Shown here in pieces: positions 35,380 through 42,574 of a stretch of DNA of 64,000 bases; positions within the stretch are counted from its first letter, which is position 1, and each line of letters starts with the position of its first letter. Below the pieces are notes generated by a model, which saw only the letters and a list, made by a program, of their open reading frames with translations, did not search any database and had not been told where the DNA came from. This stretch comes from Candidatus Rokubacteria bacterium 13_1_40CM_69_27 (lineage in GTDB: Bacteria; Methylomirabilota; Methylomirabilia; Rokubacteriales; CSP1-6): positions 24,482 to 88,481 of the forward strand of contig MNEF01000094.1 in assembly GCA_001917535.1 (NCBI GenBank), written 5' to 3'. Position numbers and translations under genes: made by a program.

Positions 35380-36849
35380 TTATCCGCGACCCACGGTGAA
35401 CGCGACGTAGAGCGACATGGGGCCGCGCTGCAGGAGCACGGTCAGGCGGTCGCCTTCCTTGACGTCCTTGGTCAGTCGCTCGAAGTCGGCCATCGAGCGG
35501 ACCTTCTGGCGGTTGATCTCGCGGACGACATCGCCACGCTGGATGCCGGCCTCCGCGGCAGGGCCGCCGTCCTCGATGCGCGTCACGACCACGCCCTCGT
35601 TCGACCGGAGGTTGAGCTGGCGCGCGATCTCGGGCGTGACCGGACGGACCTCCAGGCCCAGCAGCGAGCGGGGGCCCCGTCCGCTCGGCCCCCGGGCCTC
35701 GCGCTCGTCGGGCGCCTCGCCGATCTTGATGTCCAGGGTCTTCTCGTTCTGGTCCCGCCAGACCTTGGCCTTGGCGACGTTGCCCGGCGCCGCCAGCCCG
35801 ACGGTGCGCTGCAGATCGGCCGGGCCTTCCATCTTCTTGCCGTCGAACTCCAGCAGGATGTCGCCGGGCTGCAGACCGGCCTTCTGGGCGGGGCTCTCGG
35901 GGACGACATCGGAGACGAGAACGCCCTTGGCGTCCTTGGCGCCGAATGACTTGGCCAGCTCGGGGGTGAGCGGCTGAATGCTGACGCCGAGCCAGCCGCG
36001 CGTGACCTTCCCCTTGGCCTGCAGCTCGGTGTAGATCTTCTTGGCCATGTTGGAGGGGATCGCGAAGCCGATCCCCTGGCCGGTCGTCACGATGGCGGTG
36101 TTGATCCCGATCACCTCGCCGGCCATGTTGACGAGCGGACCGCCGGAGTTACCCGGGTTGATCGCCGCGTCGGTTTGTAGAAAGTCGTCGAACGGGCCCT
36201 GGCCGATCTGCCGCGCCTTGGCGCTGATGATGCCGGCCGTCACGGTGGCCTGCAGGCCGAACGGCGAGCCGATCGCGATCACCCAGTCGCCCACCTGCAT
36301 CTTGTCGGAGTCGCCCAGGCGCGCGAAGGAGAACTTGCCCTTGCCGTCGTCGAGCTTCAGGACGGCCAGGTCGGTCTTCTTGTCCATGCCGACGAGCTTC
36401 GCCTTGTGCTTGTTGCCGTCGAGCGTGATGATCTCGATCTCCGTCGCCCGCTCGACCACGTGGGCGTTGGTGAGCGCGATGCCGGAAGGATCGACGATGA
36501 CACCGGAGCCGAGGCTGCGCTGGGGGACGCGCTCGGGCAGCTCGCCGAAGAAGCGCCGGAAGAACTCCTCGCCGAAGTACTCCTCGAAGGGGGTGCGCCC
36601 CGGCGGCCCTCCGCGGCTGACGGTATTGATGTTGATGACGGCGGGCTTGATCAGCTCCGCCACCTTGGCGAAGCTGCCCGTCTGCATCGGCATCTGCACG
36701 GGAAGGATCGGGGCCTCCTGGGCGGACGTCGCTCCCCCCGACGAGCGTCCCAGCTCGGCCCGACCGGTCCTGAACGTGCCGAGCCCGACGCCGGCCAGCA
36801 ACGCGATGACGAGCCCCACGACGAAGGTTCTCGGCTTCACCTGCCTCAT
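35380..36849 (-). CDS. htrA: DegP/HtrA-type periplasmic serine protease
   Basis: 489 residues. An N-terminal hydrophobic segment (TFVVGLVIALLAGVGLGTF) is followed by the trypsin-like domain with the triad His in LTNAHVVERA, Asp in KTDLAVLKL and Ser in INPGNSGGPLVN. Two PDZ domains follow (GWLGVSIQPLTPELA... and LLGLEVRPVTPEIARQL...). ATG overlaps the ftsH stop as ATGA, so membrane and periplasmic quality control are translationally coupled. REP R6 follows the stop. Confidence 0.95.
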   Translation of the reverse strand: MRQVKPRTFVVGLVIALLAGVGLGTFRTGRAELGRSSGGATSAQEAPILPVQMPMQTGSFAKVAELIKPAVININTVSRGGPPGRTPFEEYFGEEFFRRFFGELPERVPQRSLGSGVIVDPSGIALTNAHVVERATEIEIITLDGNKHKAKLVGMDKKTDLAVLKLDDGKGKFSFARLGDSDKMQVGDWVIAIGSPFGLQATVTAGIISAKARQIGQGPFDDFLQTDAAINPGNSGGPLVNMAGEVIGINTAIVTTGQGIGFAIPSNMAKKIYTELQAKGKVTRGWLGVSIQPLTPELAKSFGAKDAKGVLVSDVVPESPAQKAGLQPGDILLEFDGKKMEGPADLQRTVGLAAPGNVAKAKVWRDQNEKTLDIKIGEAPDEREARGPSGRGPRSLLGLEVRPVTPEIARQLNLRSNEGVVVTRIEDGGPAAEAGIQRGDVVREINRQKVRSMADFERLTKDVKEGDRLTVLLQRGPMSLYVAFTVGRG

Positions 36850-38753
36850 CCCTGCGCCTCCTCCAACTTGTCGCCCGCCAGGATCCGGCGGAGCCGCTCG
36901 CCCTCGAGCGTCTCGACCCGCTTGAGCTCCGTCGCCCCGGCCACCAGCAGCGCCTTCTTGGTGGTGAGGACCCCCTGGACCCGGTCGTGGGTCCGATCGA
37001 GGATTTCGCGGACCTCCGAGTCGATGGCGCGCGCGGTGTCCTCGCTCCAGCCGCGCTCGCCGCCCCAGGGGACGCCGGCGCCCCTGAGAAAGAGCGGCGG
37101 GCGCTCGCCGAACGTCGCCAGGCCCACCCGCTCCGACATGCCGTACTTCATGACCATCAGGCGCGCCAGCTCCGTCGCGCGCTCCAGGTCGTCGTGCGCA
37201 CCCGTCGACACCTCGCCGTACACGAGCTCCTCGGCCACCCGACCGCCCAGCAGGACCGCGATGCGGTCCTCCAGCTCGCTCCGGGTCATCAGGAAGCGCT
37301 CCTCGGTGGGCAGCTGGTAGGTCATGCCCAGGGCCGCGACGCCGCGGGGGATGATCGAGATCTTGTGCACGGGGTCGGCGTGGGCGAGGGAGGCGGCGAC
37401 GAGCGCGTGCCCCATCTCGTGGTGGGCCACGATATCGCGCTCCTTGTCGGAGAGAACTCGACTCTTCTTTTCCAAGCCGGCGACAACTCGATCGATGGCT
37501 TCCTCGAAATCCGCCATCTCGACAGCATTCTTGTCCTTGCGTGCGGCCAGCAGCGCCGCCTCGTTGACGATGTTGGCGAGGTCGGCCCCGGCGAAGCCCG
37601 GCGTGCGGGCGGCGATCACGCTCAGGTTGACGTCGGGGCCCAGGACCACGGCCCGCGCGTGCAGTCGCAGGATCGCCTCCCGGCCCTTGACGTCCGGCTT
37701 GTCGACGACGACCTGGCGGTCGAAACGGCCCGGCCGGAGGAGCGCCTGGTCGAGGACCTCCGGGCGGTTGGTGGCCGCCATGATGATCACGCCCTTGGAC
37801 GAATCGAAGCCGTCCATCTCGGCCAGGAGCTGGTTGAGCGTCTGCTCGCGCTCGTCGTGGCCACCGACGAAGCCGGTGGGGCCCGCCCGTGACTTGCCGA
37901 TGGCGTCCAGCTCGTCGATGAACACGATGCAGGGGGCCTTGTCCTTGGCCTGCTCGAAGAGGTCGCGGACGCGGGCGGCGCCGACGCCGACGAACATCTC
38001 CACGAACTCCGACCCCGACAGCGTGAAGAACGGCACGTCGGCCTCGCCGGCCACGGCCCGGGCCAGCAGCGTCTTGCCCGTGCCCGGAGGGCCGATCACC
38101 AGCACGCCCTTGGGAATGCGGCCACCCAGCCGCTGGTACTTCTTGGGGTTCTTCAGGAAGTCCACGATCTCGACCAGCTCGGCCTTGGCCTCGTCCACGC
38201 CGGCCACGTCGTTGAACGTCGTCTTCAGCTCCTTGCGATCGTAGATCTTGTGCTTGCTGCGCCCGAACGACAGGGCCTGGGTGGGCCCGCCGCCCAGGCG
38301 GCGCATGAGGACGACCCAGATGCCGGCCATGATCGCCAGCGGGATCACCCACCCGAACAGAAGGTCCCGCCAGACCGTGGTCTCGACGCGGCCGGCGAAC
38401 TCCACGTGGTGCTGCTGCAGCTCCTGGACGAGCCACTGCTCGTCCACCCCGGGGATCCGGGTCACGGTGAAGACGCGCGGCTCGGCCTCCGAGCCCAACA
38501 GCTTGCGCAGGCGATCGGAGGCGGGCGGCGGTACCACCGCGGACAGGGCGCCCGGTATGGCCAGGCCCCGGATCTCGCGCTCGGTCAGCGCGACCTTCTC
38601 GATCTTGTCGGCGCGCAGCAGGTCCAGGAACTTCGACATCGAGAGCTCGACCGTGGGGGCCTGCAGCCAGGAGTTGAGCAGCAGGAGGATGACCGCCCCG
38701 GCCAGAACGTAAACGAGGAAGAACTGCAGGCGCTGGGGGAGGCGCGGCTTCAT
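36846..38753 (-). CDS. ftsH: membrane-bound AAA+ zinc metalloprotease FtsH
   Basis: 635 residues. Two N-terminal membrane spans (residues ~10-30 and ~120-140) flank a periplasmic domain. AAA+ motifs: Walker [14 protein letters not shown], pore motif [17 protein letters not shown], Walker [13 protein letters not shown] and the second region of homology with arginines at RPGRFDRQV. The protease site is HHEMGHAL (HExxH). It degrades membrane and short-lived proteins. A sigma70-like promoter, TTGACA-17-TAGCAT, lies upstream. Confidence 0.97.
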   Translation of the reverse strand: MKPRLPQRLQFFLVYVLAGAVILLLLNSWLQAPTVELSMSKFLDLLRADKIEKVALTEREIRGLAIPGALSAVVPPPASDRLRKLLGSEAEPRVFTVTRIPGVDEQWLVQELQQHHVEFAGRVETTVWRDLLFGWVIPLAIMAGIWVVLMRRLGGGPTQALSFGRSKHKIYDRKELKTTFNDVAGVDEAKAELVEIVDFLKNPKKYQRLGGRIPKGVLVIGPPGTGKTLLARAVAGEADVPFFTLSGSEFVEMFVGVGAARVRDLFEQAKDKAPCIVFIDELDAIGKSRAGPTGFVGGHDEREQTLNQLLAEMDGFDSSKGVIIMAATNRPEVLDQALLRPGRFDRQVVVDKPDVKGREAILRLHARAVVLGPDVNLSVIAARTPGFAGADLANIVNEAALLAARKDKNAVEMADFEEAIDRVVAGLEKKSRVLSDKERDIVAHHEMGHALVAASLAHADPVHKISIIPRGVAALGMTYQLPTEERFLMTRSELEDRIAVLLGGRVAEELVYGEVSTGAHDDLERATELARLMVMKYGMSERVGLATFGERPPLFLRGAGVPWGGERGWSEDTARAIDSEVREILDRTHDRVQGVLTTKKALLVAGATELKRVETLEGERLRRILAGDKLEEAQG

Positions 38754-38771
38754 GGACGGCTCTCGTTGCAG

Positions 38772-38800
38772 ATGCTAGCGCCGGGGGGTGGGTGTGTCAA
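38772..38800 (-). promoter_or_regulatory. ftsH promoter
   Basis: On the minus strand TTGACA (38800-38795), 17-base spacer, TAGCAT (38777-38772). The transcript would start near 38765, 12 bases before the ftsH ATG, so the leader is very short. Its -35 is one arm of the inverted repeat shared with the divergent promoter. Confidence 0.6.
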
Positions 38801-38828
38801 ACCACCGACGGCGTTTCCTCTTGACACA
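38793..38828. promoter_or_regulatory. inverted repeat joining the two divergent -35 boxes
   Basis: TGTGTCAA at 38793-38800 and TTGACACA at 38821-38828 are perfect 8-base inverted repeats 20 bases apart. Each arm contains the TTGACA of one divergent promoter. The symmetry may be coincidental to back-to-back -35 elements, or may form an operator seen by a dimeric regulator that controls ftsH and the bd-like oxidase together. Confidence 0.45.
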
Positions 38829-38850
38829 TCAGACCCTTTGACCGTAATAA
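38821..38850 (+). promoter_or_regulatory. promoter of the bd-like oxidase gene, near-leaderless
   Basis: Consensus TTGACA, 18-base spacer and TAATAA. The predicted start point is only about four bases before the ATG at 38861, so the message would be leaderless or nearly so; no Shine-Dalgarno sequence could fit between. Confidence 0.6.
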
Positions 38851-38860
38851 GGTCGCTGAA

Positions 38861-40729
38861 ATGGCATGTGACTCGCGGAACAAGCTTGTCTACGTGCTCC
38901 TCGTCTTCTTCGCTCTCGCCCTCCTCGGCTCGGCGCTCCCCGTCGACGCGCAGGACGCCGCCAGGGAACCCGCCTATCGCGCGTTCCCGGTGCTCGGCTC
39001 GCGGCTCGCCGTGTGGGCGGTGGCCCAGCTTCACCTCAACTTCGCCGCGTTCATCCTGGGCTGCCCCATCTTCGCCGTCATCATCGAGATCATCGGCTGG
39101 CGGACCCGCGACCAGCGCTACGACTGGCTCGCCCACGAGTTCGTCAAGCTCACCTTCGCCGCGTTCTCCACCACCGCGATGCTGGGCGCCCTGCTCCTCT
39201 TCCTCTTCGTCGGCTACTATCCGCGGTTCTGGGCGTACCTGACGTCCATCTTCTTCCCCACCTACTGGGTCTACGCCCTTCTCTTCTTCGGCGAGACCTT
39301 CATCGTCTACCTCTGGTACTACGGCTGGGAGTGGTTGAGCGGGTCGCGCAAGTGGATCCACGTGAGCCTGGGCGTGCTGGCGAACCTGGTCGGCACCGCG
39401 ATCCTGGTCGTCGCCAACTCCTGGGTCACCTTCATGATCTCGCCGGGCGGCATCGACGAGTCCGGGCGGCTGGTCTCCCTGTGGAAGGCCATCAACAACT
39501 ACACGTGGATGCCCATCAACGTCCACCGGCTCATCGCCAATATCGTCTTCGGCGGCACCATCGCCGCCGCCTATGCCGCCTTTCGATTTCTCAGCGCCGA
39601 GACGCAGGAGGAACGGGCCCGCTACGACTGGATGGGTTACGTGGGCAACTTCGTGGCCGTCTCCGCGTTCATCGTGCTGCCCTTCGCCGGCTACTGGCTG
39701 GGACGCGAGATCTACGCCTTCAACCAGACGATGGGCATCACGATGATGGGCGGCTTCATGTCGTGGCTCTGGATCGTCCAGGCCATCCTCATCGGCATCC
39801 TGTTCCTCGGCTCCAACTACTATCTCTGGCTGGGCATGGAGCGTATCCCGGGCTCCGAGCGCTACCGCAAGTTCGTGCCGCCCATGCTCCTCATCCTCAC
39901 CATCGGCTTCATGATCTGGGCCACGCCTCGCACGATGGTGATCACCTTCGACGAGGCGCGGGCCATGGGCGGCACCCACCATCCCGTGCTCGGCTTCTTC
40001 GGCGTCATGTCGGCCAAGAACACCGTCGTGAACCTCATGATCCTCACCACCTTCCTGTCCTATATCCTCTACCGGCGCGCCAACCGCATCTCCACCAAGC
40101 CCTGGGTGAGGACCGGCATGGGGGTGCAGTGGGCGGCCTTCGCCGTGGCCGCGGTCATCGTGGTCTTCTTCGGCGTCTACGGCTACTTCGTGGACTCCCT
40201 CACCCGCATCGGATTCTCGGTGTGGCAAGTCCTGGCCGTGCTGACCTGCATCGTGATCGTGATGGCCATCGACATCCCGATGTTCCGGGGCGCCCGCTCC
40301 ACCGGCACCATCCGGTGGGGGACCATTGCCACCCGCTCCCAGTACGTGCTCATCCTGCTCGCGGTGACCTTCACGTGGCTGATGGGACTGATGGGCTTCG
40401 CCCGCTCGGGCATCCGCCAGCACTGGCACGTCTACGGCGTGCTGCGCGATACGTCGGTGGACGCGGTGACGCCGGCGCTGGGCTACGCCGCCAACGTGAT
40501 CACCATCGTGACGATCGTGTTCTTCGCCCTGGTGACCTTCATCTTCTGGCTGGGCGGGCTCGGTGAGCGGGGCGGGCCCAAGGGCCACGCCCCGGCCCCG
40601 GTGATCGCCGGCGGCAGCGATTCGTCGGAGGGGGCGACGTCACAGGCGCGCCCGCAGGGCGCGACGGCCCCCTCCGAGGCCTCCCCCAGGATCGATTGCG
40701 CCGGCAAAGCCGGCGCTCGGAAGAGCTAG
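38861..40729 (+). CDS. CydA-like cytochrome bd-type oxidase subunit I, atypical
   Basis: 622 residues, about ten or more membrane segments, with a signal-like extra N terminus (VYVLLVFFALALLGSA). Alignment by eye to CydA: RLAVWAVAQLHLNFAAFILG matches the region of the first heme b ligand (His58 here), FFGETF the region of the proton-path glutamate, AILVVANSWVTFMISP the GWMQNP region and MPINVHRLIANIVFGG the second heme ligand (His222). The quinol-oxidation GRQPW motif is not recognisable (YWLGREIYAFN in its place). No CydB follows; three c-type cytochrome genes do. This resembles bd-family branches reported from Nitrospirota that lack the quinol site. The last ~35 residues are encoded by REP R7. 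Confidence 0.75.
   Translation: MACDSRNKLVYVLLVFFALALLGSALPVDAQDAAREPAYRAFPVLGSRLAVWAVAQLHLNFAAFILGCPIFAVIIEIIGWRTRDQRYDWLAHEFVKLTFAAFSTTAMLGALLLFLFVGYYPRFWAYLTSIFFPTYWVYALLFFGETFIVYLWYYGWEWLSGSRKWIHVSLGVLANLVGTAILVVANSWVTFMISPGGIDESGRLVSLWKAINNYTWMPINVHRLIANIVFGGTIAAAYAAFRFLSAETQEERARYDWMGYVGNFVAVSAFIVLPFAGYWLGREIYAFNQTMGITMMGGFMSWLWIVQAILIGILFLGSNYYLWLGMERIPGSERYRKFVPPMLLILTIGFMIWATPRTMVITFDEARAMGGTHHPVLGFFGVMSAKNTVVNLMILTTFLSYILYRRANRISTKPWVRTGMGVQWAAFAVAAVIVVFFGVYGYFVDSLTRIGFSVWQVLAVLTCIVIVMAIDIPMFRGARSTGTIRWGTIATRSQYVLILLAVTFTWLMGLMGFARSGIRQHWHVYGVLRDTSVDAVTPALGYAANVITIVTIVFFALVTFIFWLGGLGERGGPKGHAPAPVIAGGSDSSEGATSQARPQGATAPSEASPRIDCAGKAGARKS
40625..40720 (+). repeat. REP-like composite element R7, translated at the 3' end of the bd-like gene
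   Basis: B type with an enlarged loop (CGGAGGGGGC ... GCCCCCTCCGA) then A (GCGCCGGCAAAGCCGGCGC), lying inside the open frame and giving the tail SSEGATSQARPQGATAPSEA. The usual position of B is just after a stop, so the native stop has probably been lost or overwritten. Confidence 0.85.
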
Positions 40730-40985
40730 TGTTCCGTCTGGGGAGTCATGTTAAGAGCCCGCCAGCACGCGGCGCCGGGGCCGACGGGCATGTGCGGCAG
40801 GGGTCGACGGGATCCGTTCCCGGCCCGTGGCGACGGACCCCGCGTGCCCAGGTGGAGCCCAGCCGCAGCGCGGCAGCGGACGCGTGCCGCGTGGTCCCGC
40901 GATCCCTGCCGTGCGTGCCCGTCGGCCCCGCCGGCAGCGGCGCGAGCGCGGCGATCGTTAACATGACTTTCCGAACGGAATACTA
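40727..40985. repeat. long foldback element E1 (~259 bp)
   Basis: The whole gap between the bd-like gene and the diheme cytochrome gene is one imperfect palindrome. The outer 28 bases match in inverse orientation at 23 of 28 positions (AGTCATGTTAA / TTAACATGACT perfect at the inner end), and inner blocks such as GGGGCCGACGGGC recur inverted. CTAG stands at both ends (40726-40729 and 40983-40986) and supplies the upstream TAG stop. On the minus strand it carries the GACCACG ... ACGGATC core (40896 to 40811). Mirror 72-residue ORFs on both strands reflect the palindrome and are not genes. Confidence 0.8.
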
Positions 40986-40988
40986 GTT

Positions 40989-41825
40989 ATGCGCGTGCCG
41001 GTCGGCGTCAAGGTCGGGGTGTTCGCCCTGGCGGTGATGGGGAGTTACAGCTACTTCGCGAACTCCATTCCCCAGATCGAGTCCAAGCCGCCGCAGGAGC
41101 TCAGCCTCGAGGGCGGCCAGGTGACGACGGCGCAGCTCGTGAAGGCGGGCGAGGAGATCTTCAAGACCAAGGGGACCTGCGAGGTGTGCCACCGCATCGG
41201 CCAGAAGGGGACGCGGGCGCCGGACCTGGCCGGCGTCGGCTCTCGGGCCACCGCCCGCGCCGCCGAGCGTGCGACCAAGGGAAAGCCCCTGCGGCCGGGC
41301 ATGACGGCCAAGCAGTACCTCCTCGAATCCCTGCTCGATCCGGGCGCCTACGCGGTGGAGGGCTACCCGCCGATCATGCCGGCCGTCGACAAGCCGCCCA
41401 TCGGCCTGAACCGCTCCGAGGTGTGGGCGCTCGTCGCCTTTCTCCAGTCGCTCGGCGGCACCGTCGACGTCACCCTCAACGACATTCCCGCCACCGTGGG
41501 CGCCGGGGGCGCGGGCGGCGGCGGGGCTGCGGCCGAGGTCAAGCTGCCCGGCGATCCCAAGGCCGGTGAGGCGATCTTCGCCGGCAAGGGCGGATGCATC
41601 GCCTGCCACAAGGCGGGCAAGGTGGGAGCGGCCCAGGTCGGCCCCGACCTCTCGCAGATCGCCAAGATCCAGACGCCCGACTACATCATGAAGAAGATCC
41701 TCGACCCGGCCGGGATGGGCACCGTGGCCGGCTATCCCAAGGGCGTGATGCCGCCCACCTTCGGCCAGACGCTCACCGCCAGGGAATACACCGATCTGGT
41801 ATCGTTCCTGCTGACGCTCAAATGA
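40989..41825 (+). CDS. membrane-anchored diheme cytochrome c
   Basis: 278 residues. An N-terminal uncleaved helix (VGVKVGVFALAVMGSYSYFA) anchors two class I cytochrome c domains with CEVCH (64-68) and CIACH (203-207), linked by a Gly/Ala hinge (GAGGAGGGGAAAE). Candidate distal methionines are in GYPPIMPAV and GVMPPTF. Its ATG follows foldback E1 by three bases, and the next gene overlaps it as ATGA. It probably passes electrons to or from the bd-like subunit. Confidence 0.9.
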   Translation: MRVPVGVKVGVFALAVMGSYSYFANSIPQIESKPPQELSLEGGQVTTAQLVKAGEEIFKTKGTCEVCHRIGQKGTRAPDLAGVGSRATARAAERATKGKPLRPGMTAKQYLLESLLDPGAYAVEGYPPIMPAVDKPPIGLNRSEVWALVAFLQSLGGTVDVTLNDIPATVGAGGAGGGGAAAEVKLPGDPKAGEAIFAGKGGCIACHKAGKVGAAQVGPDLSQIAKIQTPDYIMKKILDPAGMGTVAGYPKGVMPPTFGQTLTAREYTDLVSFLLTLK

Positions 41826-42574
41826 GCTTCCTCCGCTCCCGCTTCGTCCAGGCGGCGCTCATTCTCGTCCTCTCCGCCGTCATCCTCCGCTTCGGCATCC
41901 GGCCCCCGGCCCCGTGGAGTGTGTTCACGCTCTACATGGCCGTCGTCTTCCTGGCCGTGCTGATCTTCGTCTCCTCCGACAGCGACTCCTGGCGCGGCTT
42001 CATCCGCCCCATCCGCTCCACGCTGGTCGATCCCGACCAGCGCGTCCTCCGCTCCGCGCTGGTCGTGGTGATCCCGCTGCTGCTCGGCTACTACGCCTAT
42101 ACGCAGGCGGCGGCCAAGCCCCAGGCGCCGGCTGAGCTGCGCGCCGTGCACCCGGCGCCGCCGGACACCATCCAGTTCCGGGGCAAGCAGATCAACATCT
42201 CCGGCGCCGAGAACCCGCTGCGGAAGGACCAGGCGAGCCGTCAGAAGCACGTGGCGGCCGGCGCCGCCCTCTACATCCGCAACTGCGTCTACTGCCACGG
42301 CGACAATCTCGACGGGCAGGGCCACTTCGCCAGGGGCTTCAACCCGCCGCCGGCGAACTTCCAGGACCCGGGCACGATCGCCATGCTCCAGGAGGCCTAC
42401 CTCTTCTGGCGCATCGCCAAGGGCGGGCCGGGGCTGCCGAGGGAATCCACGCCGTGGAACTCGGTCATGCCGTCCTGGGAGGACCGCCTGACCGAGGAGC
42501 AGATCTGGCAAGTCATCATGTACCTGTATGACGCGACCGGCCAGCAACCCCGTCGCTGGGAGACCGCCCACTGA
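41822..42574 (+). CDS. membrane-bound monoheme cytochrome c
   Basis: 250 residues. Three hydrophobic segments near residues 8-24, 33-51 and 79-95, then a periplasmic cytochrome c domain with CVYCHGDNLDGQGH (heme site 155-159) and a distal Met in WNSVMPSW. The domain resembles the cytochrome c subunits of oxidase and nitrite-oxidoreductase-like clusters. Start and stop overlap its neighbours (ATGA; TGATG), so the block is co-translated. Confidence 0.88.
   Translation: MSFLRSRFVQAALILVLSAVILRFGIRPPAPWSVFTLYMAVVFLAVLIFVSSDSDSWRGFIRPIRSTLVDPDQRVLRSALVVVIPLLLGYYAYTQAAAKPQAPAELRAVHPAPPDTIQFRGKQINISGAENPLRKDQASRQKHVAAGAALYIRNCVYCHGDNLDGQGHFARGFNPPPANFQDPGTIAMLQEAYLFWRIAKGGPGLPRESTPWNSVMPSWEDRLTEEQIWQVIMYLYDATGQQPRRWETAH

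Noticed and set aside
38750-40588. 612-residue minus-strand ORF opposite the CydA-like gene
   Set aside because: Low-complexity Asp/His/Gly-rich antisense reading of a membrane-protein gene; no ribosome site.
40746-40966. Mirror 72-residue ORFs on both strands
   Set aside because: Their similarity to each other is explained by the palindromic foldback element E1, not by coding.
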